Below, piece after piece: positions 7,774 through 15,914 of a stretch of 17,481 nucleotides of DNA (position 1 is its first letter; each line of letters begins with the position of its first letter). The translations under genes were made by a program, and so were the position numbers. The stretch comes from JAVBOF01 sp031550915 (GTDB taxonomy: Bacteria > Bacillota > Clostridia > Christensenellales > MGBC116941): the NCBI GenBank assembly GCA_031550915.1, contig JAVBOF010000080.1:1-17481 (forward strand), read 5' to 3'. A model generated the notes under the pieces. That model ran no database searches, was not told the origin of the DNA, and saw only the letters and a program-made list of their open reading frames with translations.

Positions 7774-9006
7774 ATAAAGAGGTTCATTTCCCTGTTTCTT
7801 GTTGCAGCCCTGATATTTTCGCTGCAAACTATTTCTCTGGCGGATTATAACATCCCCATGGAAAACCGTGATCCCGACAGGTATTTTCTGGAGGTAGATC
7901 AAACTAACCAGGTCGTAACTGCATATGAAAAAGACGAAAAAGGTGAATTCACAAAGATCGCCCGCCAGATGATTTGTTCAACTGGTGTACAGGAAAAGCC
8001 TACACCGACGGGTACGTACAAAATGGGCAGTATGAAGGAACGCTTTGGCTATTTCGTGTTTTTTAACGTCTGGGCCCAGTACTGGTCTCAGGTGGTTCGC
8101 GGCGTATACTTCCACAGTATATTATATTCCCGCAAAGACCCAAAAACATTACAATGGCATTCATACAGAAACCTTGGCAGAAGGGCTTCACATGGATGTA
8201 TACGGCTGCTTGTCGAAGATGCGCGCTGGATATATTACAATTGCCCCGCGGGTACTGAGATACATCTGTTTTTCGGAGAGCGCAATAGGGAATTGACAAA
8301 ATCCCTGCTGCCGCCGCCAAGGGATCAATATGACCCGGGTGAAGACCCTAATCCAGACCCAATCTACGCGAAGGCATTTGTTAAAACTAAGTATGCGACA
8401 TTGCGAACTGGTTTTGGAAAGGACGATTACGCAATAAAGTCCCTGCCGAAAGGTACCGAGGTCGAGGTCATCCAGTATGGCATACCGCATATGAAGGTTT
8501 CCGATGGCAGGAGGCTTGGCTATGTAAAGGCTACCGAAATTGCCATGTCTGAATTTGAGATGACCCATACGGCAGCCATAGATAAAACGGCGTATGTCAC
8601 AGCAAAAGTCCCCACCGGAATTTATCAGCGCAATAGGCTGCGTGGAGACCCGCTTGGAACGCTGAATATAGGCGATGAAGCCGTGGTCTTGGAGCGCGGC
8701 AGGACGGTGCACAAGATAAAGCTGGGCGCAGTAGAAGGTTATGTCAAAATCTCCGATATAGATCTCTATGAAAAGCATAGCGGTAAATATGGCGCGGTCA
8801 AAGGCGAAAACGCCCGTATATACAATTCCCCTGGTATCGGCGTATCTTCTGAGTTTCCGGATGATGGCGAAAGGCTGGAGATTCTGAAGGAAGCGGATGC
8901 AAACGGATACCTGCAGGTCGTCTATAATTTTAATCCTATGTATATCAATATCCGGGATTTCGTTCCCGATGATCCTAACGAGAAAATATTTGTGAGGGCA
9001 AACTAA
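7774..9006 (+). CDS. Secreted L,D-transpeptidase 1 with three SH3-like repeats
   Basis: This enzyme of the YkuD family forms 3-3 peptidoglycan cross-links or attaches proteins to the wall. Numbered from 7774 it has 410 residues: a signal peptide (1-23, cleavage after SLA), the catalytic core (about 36-166) with His114 and the SHGCIR motif (139-144, nucleophile Cys142), and three SH3-like wall-binding repeats at about 198-258, 272-333 and 337-398. The frame stays open from an ATG at 7711, but that ATG lies in a hairpin, has no close ribosome binding site and adds a non-signal-like extension. The good site GGAGG (7760-7764) is followed only by ATT, ATA, ATA and then AAG AGG, matching the MKR starts of the next two genes. 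A non-AUG start (AUA 7774 or 7771, or AUU 7768) is therefore inferred. The stop overlaps the next ATG by one base. Confidence 0.88.
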   Translation: MKRFISLFLVAALIFSLQTISLADYNIPMENRDPDRYFLEVDQTNQVVTAYEKDEKGEFTKIARQMICSTGVQEKPTPTGTYKMGSMKERFGYFVFFNVWAQYWSQVVRGVYFHSILYSRKDPKTLQWHSYRNLGRRASHGCIRLLVEDARWIYYNCPAGTEIHLFFGERNRELTKSLLPPPRDQYDPGEDPNPDPIYAKAFVKTKYATLRTGFGKDDYAIKSLPKGTEVEVIQYGIPHMKVSDGRRLGYVKATEIAMSEFEMTHTAAIDKTAYVTAKVPTGIYQRNRLRGDPLGTLNIGDEAVVLERGRTVHKIKLGAVEGYVKISDIDLYEKHSGKYGAVKGENARIYNSPGIGVSSEFPDDGERLEILKEADANGYLQVVYNFNPMYINIRDFVPDDPNEKIFVRAN

Positions 9007-9953
9007 TGAAACGAATCGTATCTTTGGTCATAGGTATCGCTTTGGTGATTTCCGTTGGATTTTCTGTGACCGCCGGCAAAGCGCAGGCCGCTACCCCTGC
9101 AAAAAACCCGAAGTATAAACTGGAAGTTGATGTGCGAAAACAGCGCGTACGCGTTTATGTTCGGGATGACCAGGGCAATTACAATATACAAATCAAAAAC
9201 ATGATCTGCTCGACCGGCAAACCAAGCACACCAACCAGACGCGGTACGTTCGTTATGGGTTCCAGAAAAGTTCGTTTCGGCGAATTCGTCGGTATGAACT
9301 GCGCGGCGCAATATTGGACGCATTTGACAAGCCGTACCTATTTTCATAGTATCCTGTACAGGACTAAGAATACTAGCACGCTGATTTCATCCTCCGTACG
9401 CAACCTCGGCAAAGCCGTTTCACATGGCTGCATACGCCTCGAGGTAAAAAACGCAAGGTGGATATATGTAAACTGCAATTATGGTACCATTGCGACGGTC
9501 GCATCGTCCTTCCCTTCCCACGCCCTCATCCGTCCGGAGAAAACAATGCCTTATGCGATCACTCCAACAAATGCGGATGTGCCGATTCGTAAGAGCGACA
9601 ATTATAAGTCTGCAGAGCTTGGGAAAGCCGTAGTCGGGTCCGAATATAGAATAGTCGAAAAAGGCAGGTATTACTATAAGATACGGTATAAAGGCAAGGA
9701 CGCTTTCATCTCTGTAACAAATGTTAAGGAAGTAAACAAGCTTACAGGATATTGGGCGACGGTCAAGAGCAAAACCAAGCTGTTGAACGAACCAAACGGC
9801 AAGGCTATGGCGCAATCAAAAACCGGCGACAGATTCGGTGTTTTGTTAAAAAACGCAGGCAAAGGATATTCAGTGGTCTATTACAAGGGTAAGCCTGCTT
9901 ATATAAAGACTTCCTTGCTGCAATTTGATATTAAAGGCGGCTCACCCGCTTAA
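9006..9953 (+). CDS. Secreted L,D-transpeptidase 2 with two SH3-like repeats
   Basis: This is a 315-residue paralogue of the preceding protein. A standard signal peptide ends at about residue 28 (AQA before A). The YkuD core has His114, SHGCIR at 139-144 and nucleophile Cys142, in perfect register with transpeptidase 1 numbered from its proposed non-AUG start. Two SH3-like repeats follow at about 181-243 and 248-307. The protein is basic and should act on the outer face of the membrane or in the wall. The ATG shares its first base with the upstream stop codon, and a GAGGG ribosome binding site (8994-8998) precedes it by seven bases, so translation is coupled. Substrate specificity within peptidoglycan cannot be read from sequence. 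Confidence 0.94.
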   Translation: MKRIVSLVIGIALVISVGFSVTAGKAQAATPAKNPKYKLEVDVRKQRVRVYVRDDQGNYNIQIKNMICSTGKPSTPTRRGTFVMGSRKVRFGEFVGMNCAAQYWTHLTSRTYFHSILYRTKNTSTLISSSVRNLGKAVSHGCIRLEVKNARWIYVNCNYGTIATVASSFPSHALIRPEKTMPYAITPTNADVPIRKSDNYKSAELGKAVVGSEYRIVEKGRYYYKIRYKGKDAFISVTNVKEVNKLTGYWATVKSKTKLLNEPNGKAMAQSKTGDRFGVLLKNAGKGYSVVYYKGKPAYIKTSLLQFDIKGGSPA

Positions 9954-9968
9954 ACTGAGGTAAGATAT

Positions 9969-11033
9969 TTGAAAAGAGGTATTAAACCGGTCAATATAAC
10001 CCTATTGTGTGCATCTGTTTTTGTACTGTTATTTGGCACCGGCTGCGAGGCAATGTATAATATGGCGCCCGGCCATGATTCAGTAACACAAAGTACCCAA
10101 TCTGCCCAAGCAACAAATCAGGGATTGACCGTAATAGATTCCAAGAAAGAGTCATTGGTCACACCCACTCCTACCCCTACGCCGACTCCGACCCCTGTTC
10201 CCACTCCTACGCCCGAACCTGAGCCCGACTTGTATTCATATGAGTGGGTTCAAAAGTATGCGCCCTCCGCTATGATGAGCCAATCAGAGCGTACAGGCAG
10301 CTATAAGGACGAGGACGGCACAGCCTACGCTGCGTTGGATACCTACAGGGTAGTGATAGAAACAAAAAGCCAGATAGCCTTCGTATACGAGAAGGGCGCG
10401 GCAGGCAACTACGATCAGCTCGTACGCTGCATGATGGTAACTACCGGCGGCAAAGGCAACAGTACGCCTCGCGGTGAATTCCAAATGGGTGAACACCGCG
10501 TTCGTTTCGGTTTCTTCAATGAATTCAATTGCTATGCGCAGTACTGGTCACAGGTCGTGCGTTCGATCTATATCCATAGCATACTTTACAGCCGGCGTTC
10601 TGCATCGTCTTTGATAAAGAGCTCCTACAACAATATCGGCAGGGCTGTCTCTCATGGCTGTATACGCATGTACGTGCCCGATGCGCGCTGGATATATCAA
10701 AATTGCGCTCCCGGAACGACGGTCGAGATCACACGTGGCGAAGACCGCTCCGATCTGAAGGATGTTTTGCGTAACGCAAAGAAGCTTAAGCCATCCGGTG
10801 AAGCGACCGCAACGCCGACTTTGGCCGACGAGACGAAGACGCCAAAACCTTCCAGAACGCCAAAGCCAACAAAATCACCTAAACCTACAAAGACGCCACA
10901 ACCTGCAAAGACAAACGAACCCGTAGCAACTTCGGAGAGCGGCGAAAAGCAAACCTCCGCGCCTGCCGCAACAGAAGGCCATTCGCAGGCTCCGTCGGCT
11001 ACAAACGCCACTGACGCCAGTCCGCAGCCTTAG
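9969..11033 (+). CDS. Probable lipoprotein L,D-transpeptidase 3 with Thr-Pro linker and Pro/Lys-rich tail
   Basis: This third YkuD paralogue has 354 residues and starts at TTG (9969), eight bases after a GAGG site (9957-9960). The beginning MKRG matches its siblings. The hydrophobic segment ends in FGTGC (Cys26), a degenerate lipobox with Gly at -3, so lipid anchoring is probable but not certain. A Ser/Thr/Gln-rich stretch and a Thr-Pro/Glu-Pro linker (65-86) lead to the catalytic core (about 125-256) with His203, SHGCIR (228-233) and Cys231. There are no SH3 repeats; instead the C-terminus is a disordered Thr/Pro/Lys/Ala tail containing four hexapeptide repeats (291-314). It follows transpeptidase 2 by 15 bases and ends just before a terminator, so it is the last gene of the operon. 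The tail and linker may span or bind the wall. Confidence 0.92.
   Translation: MKRGIKPVNITLLCASVFVLLFGTGCEAMYNMAPGHDSVTQSTQSAQATNQGLTVIDSKKESLVTPTPTPTPTPTPVPTPTPEPEPDLYSYEWVQKYAPSAMMSQSERTGSYKDEDGTAYAALDTYRVVIETKSQIAFVYEKGAAGNYDQLVRCMMVTTGGKGNSTPRGEFQMGEHRVRFGFFNEFNCYAQYWSQVVRSIYIHSILYSRRSASSLIKSSYNNIGRAVSHGCIRMYVPDARWIYQNCAPGTTVEITRGEDRSDLKDVLRNAKKLKPSGEATATPTLADETKTPKPSRTPKPTKSPKPTKTPQPAKTNEPVATSESGEKQTSAPAATEGHSQAPSATNATDASPQP
10161..10226 (+). repeat. Thr-Pro dipeptide repeat tract
   Basis: Degenerate ACN-CCN codon pairs encode an extended Thr-Pro then Pro-Glu linker between the membrane end and catalytic domain of transpeptidase 3. Varied third codon bases suggest selection on the protein rather than recent slippage. 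Confidence 0.8.
10839..10910 (+). repeat. Four tandem hexapeptide repeats (consensus TPKPTK)
   Basis: The units TPKPSR, TPKPTK, SPKPTK and TPQPAK follow one another in the tail of transpeptidase 3. They are basic and proline-rich, as in many wall-spanning segments of Gram-positive surface proteins. Confidence 0.8.
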
Positions 11034-11047
11034 TGACAGAAGATATC

Positions 11048-11074
11048 AAGCGTGCCTTACGGCACGCTTTTTTA
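11048..11074 (+). terminator. Rho-independent terminator of the L,D-transpeptidase operon
   Basis: AAGCGTGCC and GGCACGCTT form a perfect nine-base-pair stem with a TTAC loop, followed by a T-rich run. It lies 14 bases after the transpeptidase 3 stop codon. Confidence 0.93.
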
Positions 11075-11155
11075 TTTCAATGCGGCTGCAAGCGAATAAA
11101 TCTTGCACAATTTATTGATACTAACAAAAATGCTATCAATGCCGGAGGTTTGTAT

Positions 11156-11587
11156 ATGAAACTTAGTAAGATAATGACGACGGACGTGGCTTGTATACCG
11201 CCGGAAGCGTCGGCGCAGCAAGCCGCCGAAACTATGCAGCTGCGCGATGTTGGTGCCCTGCCGGTTTGTGACCAGGACAAAAAGCTCATCGGTATAGTCA
11301 CGGACCGTGATATCGTAGTACGCGGCATAGCCGCTTCAGCCAGCAATATTGCATTGCCTGTTGAGCTTATAATGACGAGGAACGTCGTGACCGCAGAGCC
11401 GGATATGGACGTTTATGACGCCGCTGATCTCATGGCCGAGGAGCGCATAAGAAGATTGCCAGTGATTGACGGAGGAAAACTTGTCGGCATGGTCTCCCTT
11501 GGAGATTTCGCTGCGAACCACAAGCTTGACGACACAGCCGGCGAAGTCTTACACGATGTATGCAACGAAATTAACCTTATGGATTAA
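11156..11587 (+). CDS. Two-CBS-domain protein
   Basis: This 143-residue cytoplasmic protein consists almost wholly of a tandem CBS pair (about 6-62 and 70-128), a module that usually binds adenosine nucleotides and acts as an energy or ligand sensor. Typical signatures are IMTTDVACIPPEAS, GALPV, GIVTDRD, LIMTRNVVTAEPD and RRLPVID. No catalytic domain is fused. The frame is open back to 11033, but the ATG at 11156 is chosen because a GGAGG site (11144-11148) lies seven bases upstream and the family begins close to the first CBS domain. It follows the operon terminator and converges with the TtcA-like gene after 12 bases. Its ligand and partner are not indicated by its neighbours. Confidence 0.9.
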   Translation: MKLSKIMTTDVACIPPEASAQQAAETMQLRDVGALPVCDQDKKLIGIVTDRDIVVRGIAASASNIALPVELIMTRNVVTAEPDMDVYDAADLMAEERIRRLPVIDGGKLVGMVSLGDFAANHKLDDTAGEVLHDVCNEINLMD

Positions 11588-11599
11588 AGCCTGCGATCG

Positions 11600-12328
11600 C
11601 TAGTCCCGCTCTTCCCAAAGCGAATAGTGTTCCCTGCTCTTTAGAGCGTGAAAAAGCTTATCCTTACAATCAGGAAAGCTGGCTTGAAGGTCAGCCAAAA
11701 GCTGTTTTATGCGTTCGCGCGATGTCTTGCCGTCAGCAGGGCAACCGCTTTTTTCTATCGGCAATGCAAGTTTTGCCGCAGTCTTTACTATATCATTTTC
11801 AGGCAGATATACGAATGGCCGTATTAGTGTAATATTCGCCCTGCTCAAATACGCTTTGGGTCTAAAAACATCCATCCTGCCGCCATAAAGAACATTCATC
11901 AACAGTGTTTCCAATACATCATCCATGTTGTGGGCCAATGCCAGTTTGTTGCATCCCATACCCTTCGCCATATCAGAAAGCGCTCCCCTACGCAGTTTAG
12001 AGCATAGCGCGCATGGGTTTTTTTCCTTGCGCTCCTCAAATATCAGCTTGCCATATCCTGTATGCCGTATTTCATATTCTATACCTTCATCTTTGCAATA
12101 CTGCTTAAGGCGCATGTAGCCGAAGCCATCGAAGCCCATATCGAGGGTTATCGCCTTAACTGTGAAATCCTTTTTAGAGAACAATCTATACAGTTTCAAT
12201 GTATGCAAAAGCAGAAGGCTGTCCTTGCCGCCGGAAAGACCCAGCGCAACGCAGTCTCCATTCTCTATTAAATTCCAGTCACTGTCAGCACGCCGGAAAC
12301 AGCCCAATACTTTTTTCATAAACCACAT
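11600..12328 (-). CDS. TtcA-like tRNA 2-thiocytidine synthase / PP-loop ATPase
   Basis: This 242-residue PP-loop enzyme resembles TtcA, which adenylates and thiolates cytidine 32 of certain tRNAs. The PP-loop SGGKDS is at 32-37. CALCSKLRRG (106-115) supplies the paired cysteines Cys106 and Cys109, and Cys196 in SGCPADG is in the place of the third cluster ligand, fitting the [4Fe-4S] TtcA group rather than TilS. It is shorter than E. coli TtcA (about 311). The start is uncertain: ATG 12328 and ATG 12319 both lack a good ribosome binding site, and the protein from 12319 begins MKKVLG. It is divergent from gpr. Firmicute TtcA-like proteins are often annotated only as TilS/TtcA family, so the exact base modified is not certain. 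Confidence 0.85.
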   Translation of the reverse strand: MWFMKKVLGCFRRADSDWNLIENGDCVALGLSGGKDSLLLLHTLKLYRLFSKKDFTVKAITLDMGFDGFGYMRLKQYCKDEGIEYEIRHTGYGKLIFEERKEKNPCALCSKLRRGALSDMAKGMGCNKLALAHNMDDVLETLLMNVLYGGRMDVFRPKAYLSRANITLIRPFVYLPENDIVKTAAKLALPIEKSGCPADGKTSRERIKQLLADLQASFPDCKDKLFHALKSREHYSLWEERD

Positions 12329-12417
12329 TATATAGCAGCAGCCAACGGCATTACAAGCCGGACCGCGTATATTTTTTTATTAAATGGCAAGCTTAATGTA
12401 AAAAGACCCGAACAGAT

Positions 12418-12447
12418 GGAGCGATCGGCGGGCCGGTACGACGCTCC
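12418..12447 (+). promoter_or_regulatory. Hairpin in the gpr leader
   Basis: GGAGCG (12418-12423) pairs with CGCTCC (12442-12447), with an inner CGGC/GCCG helix (12426-12429/12432-12435). The CTCC of the second arm could alternatively pair with the GGAG of the gpr ribosome binding site (12462-12465), so the structure could influence initiation. I see no convincing sigma-G or sigma-F promoter in the 145-base gap. Confidence 0.45.
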
Positions 12448-12473
12448 TATACTTGACTCTCGGAGGAATTTGA

Positions 12474-13412
12474 ATGAATAATATACGTACTGATCTGGCA
12501 CTTGAGACGCGGGAAATGCTAAGCAAGGACGAATTGGACGGCGTTGAAACGAAAGTTGAACGCCAGGGAAGTGAATTGATCACCCATGTCAGGATAACCA
12601 ACGACAATGGCGTAAGACTCATGGGAAAGGCGATTGGTTCATATGTCACCATAGAAGCGCCCGCACTGCGTGAAAGGGATCCTTTCGAAGAAGAAGCGGT
12701 CATACAGATACTTGCGGGGGAAATTAAGAAATTGGCCGGAGACATGGGTGATGATTTTACTACTTTGGTCGTAGGGTTAGGTAATTGGAATGTCACTCCT
12801 GACGCACTCGGGCCAAAAGTGATTGAAAAGACCATGATAACGCGCCATATAAGTGAATATCTGCCCGAGCAAATGGACGACAAACTGCGCCCGATCTGCG
12901 GAATATCTCCCGGCGTACTTGGCTTAACAGGAATGGAAACAGGCGAGATAGTTCGCAGCATCGTAAATGCAATACATCCGGATCTTGTCATTGTTGTGGA
13001 TTCACTTGCTTCAAGGCGAACGGAGCGAATCAGCACGACAATACAGCTCACAAATACCGGCATAGATCCCGGATCTGGCATCGGGAACAAAAGGATGGCG
13101 TTAAACAGCGAATCGCTTAAAGCGCCAGTCATAGCGATAGGCGTGCCATTGGTGGTTTATGCTTCAACGATAGCGCGCGATATTTTAGAAAATATGCTTC
13201 AACAATCCGGTGAAACATCGGAAGAATATGGCGAATCCCGCCTGAATAATCTGGTACTGGGCGTCTTACCCGGAAGTATAGGCGATATGGTCGTAACTCC
13301 GAAGGAGATAGACGTGCTTGTTGAAGATATAAGCAGGGTCATAGCAGGCGGTCTAAACCTTGCATTGCATAAGGATATGGATCTGGAATACTCAAGGAGG
13401 TTTATGCATTAG
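12474..13412 (+). CDS. gpr: Spore germination protease GPR
   Basis: GPR degrades small acid-soluble spore proteins early in germination; it is made in the forespore as an inactive zymogen. The 312-residue product opens with IRTDLALETREM, where autoprocessing occurs in Bacillus (after RTD). It contains LGNWNVTPDALGP (102-114) with Asp110, and VVDSLASR (174-181) with Asp176. Their spacing of 66 equals that of the two catalytic aspartates reported for B. megaterium GPR (127 and 193). An in-frame TGA touches the start ATG, so the N-terminus cannot extend and the propeptide is at most about seven residues, against fifteen in B. megaterium. GGAGG (12462-12466) lies seven bases before the ATG. The 3' end overlaps the convergent membrane-protein gene by four bases. 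It is the clearest evidence that the host forms spores. Confidence 0.96.
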   Translation: MNNIRTDLALETREMLSKDELDGVETKVERQGSELITHVRITNDNGVRLMGKAIGSYVTIEAPALRERDPFEEEAVIQILAGEIKKLAGDMGDDFTTLVVGLGNWNVTPDALGPKVIEKTMITRHISEYLPEQMDDKLRPICGISPGVLGLTGMETGEIVRSIVNAIHPDLVIVVDSLASRRTERISTTIQLTNTGIDPGSGIGNKRMALNSESLKAPVIAIGVPLVVYASTIARDILENMLQQSGETSEEYGESRLNNLVLGVLPGSIGDMVVTPKEIDVLVEDISRVIAGGLNLALHKDMDLEYSRRFMH

Positions 13413-14902
13413 TTTTTATCAAGGAAAGAAATCTCCACGTCGTCGCCGATCCCATAATACTGTCTGTATGCATCCACTTCGGTGATGTCCGGAACCATGC
13501 TTTTCAACAGCCAGTTACCGTTTGGCGTCATTACGGTCAGCTTTTGTGACGAGGTTTCGTTTATTACCTTGATATCTTTTTGCAGCAAACCCTGACTGTA
13601 TCCAATGAAGCCGAACATAAAGCAGAAGTATATCATCAGCAAGGCTGAGCAAAGTCCAATTACACCAACGACGATATTATAATTCCTTCGGTTACTGGCT
13701 TTCGAGTATTCCAGTAGCCGGACGAATGCGATAGCCATCAATATGTATGCCATGAAAAAATCTCTTTGCTCCATGCTCTTTATAAACAGCAACGGGAATA
13801 CCGAAGCGCAGGCACCGATAAATAGGAAAAGGCAAAATAACCTGACATCCGATTTTTTTACCATTTTTACTGTAAGCATAATGATAGACAATATAAATAG
13901 AGGAGTTAGTACTGCTCCTATATATATGAATATCCCGGCAGGTATATAATTGTGTATCAATCCGATAAGCGGCGTTAATAACATAACTGCAAGCCCTATA
14001 CGGCATAGTGTTGGGATATTTGATATGCGGAACCCGCCGTTCCCTTCACTTGAATACCTTATTGCGGCAAGCCTGCAGAAAACATATGCAAAACCGGCGT
14101 TGATGAGCACATGATCCATAACGAGCCACTTAGACCAGCCGTTAAGATAAGCTCCGGCCACCCTGCTTAGAAAATCGGTAACCAACACATCGTTGCCTGT
14201 TTCCAAACCTCCGCTCCAATAGCCGGGACTTAATAGCATTATCGCCGCGCCAATACAAACGCCTAACACAAACAAAAAGTGGAAGGCATATATTTTTTCA
14301 AACCTTGCGGCGCAATAAACTATGACAGCTATGCCAAAAATCAGCACGAATAACGAAATATGCTCCGCAAAAAGCTGGGTAGCCAAACCGAGGCCTAGTC
14401 CTGCCAACGCCATCTTTGACTTATATGCGGGCTTTTCCTTTGAAAAAATATTCCTTGTTAGATATATATAAGCAACCAGAGGTATTACCGGCGGCACGAT
14501 ATTCGCGAATCCCGATACAGAGGTATAGGTTTCTTTGAACAATTCCCTCGGAATTAAAATTATTGCCGATGCCATTATCAAAAAAGTGATCAAGTCCGGC
14601 TTGTTTTCTGTCGAAGCCTTCGAGCATACAAACAACAATAGGGACAATAATCCAGCACAGAGTATCGGTGTAAGTATATGCACAGAGATCATAAGCGCAG
14701 TAAGTATATGGGCAAAGAGTTGGCCGTTTTGTTTAGTCCACATTTCGCCCGCTTTGGCAAAAGGGTCTGCAGCTTTGAATGCCCAGTCCCCAGTCTGCGC
14801 TGGAACATTATATTCAATAAAAAAGAATAGAATGAAAAACACCGCAAATAAAACGATGACTTTCCAATCTCTTCTTTTTGCGATGCTGATATTCTCCATC
14901 AT
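13409..14902 (-). CDS. Multi-pass membrane protein, possibly DUF6056/GT-C-like
   Basis: This protein of 497 residues (496 from the second ATG) has about twelve hydrophobic segments, starting at residues 15-30, and a hydrophilic C-terminal domain of some 60 residues. The first outside loop contains AQTGDW and WTKQNGQLFAHIL, and a later one SVSGFANIVPP. These resemble positions conserved in large lipid-linked-sugar-type membrane glycosyltransferases and the DUF6056 group, but I do not recognise the family firmly and no catalytic residue can be assigned. Two ATGs are adjacent (14902, 14899). The AGGGG site (14905-14909) is better spaced for 14899. It lies 51 bases after degV on the same strand, so cotranscription is likely. 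Its stop overlaps the gpr stop on the other strand. Confidence 0.75.
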   Translation of the reverse strand: MMENISIAKRRDWKVIVLFAVFFILFFFIEYNVPAQTGDWAFKAADPFAKAGEMWTKQNGQLFAHILTALMISVHILTPILCAGLLSLLLFVCSKASTENKPDLITFLIMASAIILIPRELFKETYTSVSGFANIVPPVIPLVAYIYLTRNIFSKEKPAYKSKMALAGLGLGLATQLFAEHISLFVLIFGIAVIVYCAARFEKIYAFHFLFVLGVCIGAAIMLLSPGYWSGGLETGNDVLVTDFLSRVAGAYLNGWSKWLVMDHVLINAGFAYVFCRLAAIRYSSEGNGGFRISNIPTLCRIGLAVMLLTPLIGLIHNYIPAGIFIYIGAVLTPLFILSIIMLTVKMVKKSDVRLFCLFLFIGACASVFPLLFIKSMEQRDFFMAYILMAIAFVRLLEYSKASNRRNYNIVVGVIGLCSALLMIYFCFMFGFIGYSQGLLQKDIKVINETSSQKLTVMTPNGNWLLKSMVPDITEVDAYRQYYGIGDDVEISFLDKN

Positions 14903-14953
14903 GACCCCTAATTATAAATTTATTACAGCTGACGGCAGCCGCATGTTAATATC

Positions 14954-15823
14954 TTATCCCCTATCATCTCCCAGAAAGAATATAACCGCTGTACCGGTTC
15001 CGGTATGCGAGCCGATGACAGGCCCAATATAATTTATATAGGTTTCTTTAACGGGAAACCTTTCTTTTATCAGCTTATCCAAAAGCACAGCGTCATCAAG
15101 TGAATCTGCGTGGCTAATAAATACCGGATTCTTATCAATATCTACGCCCTTCTTCTCAAGCTTTTCCAATAAAAAGTTTATACCTTTTTTGTGTCCCTTT
15201 ATCTTTTCTTTAACTATGAGCTTGCCCATATCGTTCATATGCAGTACAGGCTTGATGTTCATTATAGAGCCGATCATTGCCGCCGCGCCGCTTATCCTTC
15301 CGCCACGCTTCAGATGGTCCAGATCATCAACCAGCACCCAGTGGTTGATTTTCAGACGTATATCCTCGATATACTTTACAAGCTCCTCGGCAGTGGCGCC
15401 TTCATCGCGCTTATCCATTGCAAAGCGAACCAATAAACCCTGGCCCAGTGCGGCGCAAAGACTATCCACAGGATATATCTTCCTGTCCGGATATTCTTCC
15501 ATACACAAATTTGCCGCTAGACAAGCGTTGTTGAATGTGGCGCTCAAGCCTGAGGAAAAACCGAGGTAAACTATATCCTTGCCTTCTTCCAAATATGGTT
15601 GCCAAAATTCCATAAACCTTTCGGTATTGATAGATGACGTTTTAGACATCTTACCTTGGCGGATCAATGCAAAAAACGCCTTTGAGGCTTCCACTGTCAT
15701 ACCATCAAAATAATCTTGGCCGTCTATTATATAATTCAGCTTTATACAGGGAGTATTTCTTTCCTGTAATATATATTCTTCGATATCACATGTGGAATCA
15801 GTGATAAGAACATAGTCCTGCAT
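14954..15823 (-). CDS. DegV family fatty-acid-binding protein
   Basis: DegV proteins bind a fatty acid and, in Firmicutes, the fatty-acid kinase FakB type presents it for phosphorylation and membrane lipid synthesis. The 289-residue protein has the family landmarks VLITDSTCDI (5-14), KTSSIN (61-66), GFSSGLS (88-94), DDLDHLKRGGRI (166-177) and GPVIGSHTGTG (267-277). The frame is open upstream to 15946, but ATG 15823 is chosen because GAGAGG stands about seven bases before it and the family begins with this beta strand. The kinase (FakA) gene is not in the window. It appears to be first in a two-gene unit with the membrane protein. A TATAAT (15930-15935) lies about 110 bases upstream without a clear -35 box. 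Confidence 0.92.
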   Translation of the reverse strand: MQDYVLITDSTCDIEEYILQERNTPCIKLNYIIDGQDYFDGMTVEASKAFFALIRQGKMSKTSSINTERFMEFWQPYLEEGKDIVYLGFSSGLSATFNNACLAANLCMEEYPDRKIYPVDSLCAALGQGLLVRFAMDKRDEGATAEELVKYIEDIRLKINHWVLVDDLDHLKRGGRISGAAAMIGSIMNIKPVLHMNDMGKLIVKEKIKGHKKGINFLLEKLEKKGVDIDKNPVFISHADSLDDAVLLDKLIKERFPVKETYINYIGPVIGSHTGTGTAVIFFLGDDRG

Positions 15824-15869
15824 TTCAAATACCTCTCTTAATTTATCATATTCAATATTAATTTTATTA

Positions 15870-15914
15870 TCGAAACAAGAAAAAATCAATGAATTGTTTT
15901 CTAAGTCGAAACAA
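15870..15914. repeat. Nine-base direct repeat in the degV upstream region
   Basis: TCGAAACAA occurs at 15870-15878 and again at 15906-15914, 36 bases apart, in a very A/T-rich gap. It could be an operator pair, but chance is possible in such biased sequence. Confidence 0.35.

Noticed and set aside
10161..10226. C/T-rich tract considered as a non-coding microsatellite or CRISPR-like repeat
   Set aside because: It is in frame within transpeptidase 3 with varied codons for Thr and Pro, and there are no spacer-repeat units.
11593..11600. Palindrome GCGATCGC between convergent genes
   Set aside because: A single eight-base palindrome in a 12-base gap is compatible with chance and has no flanking repeat or mobile-element feature.
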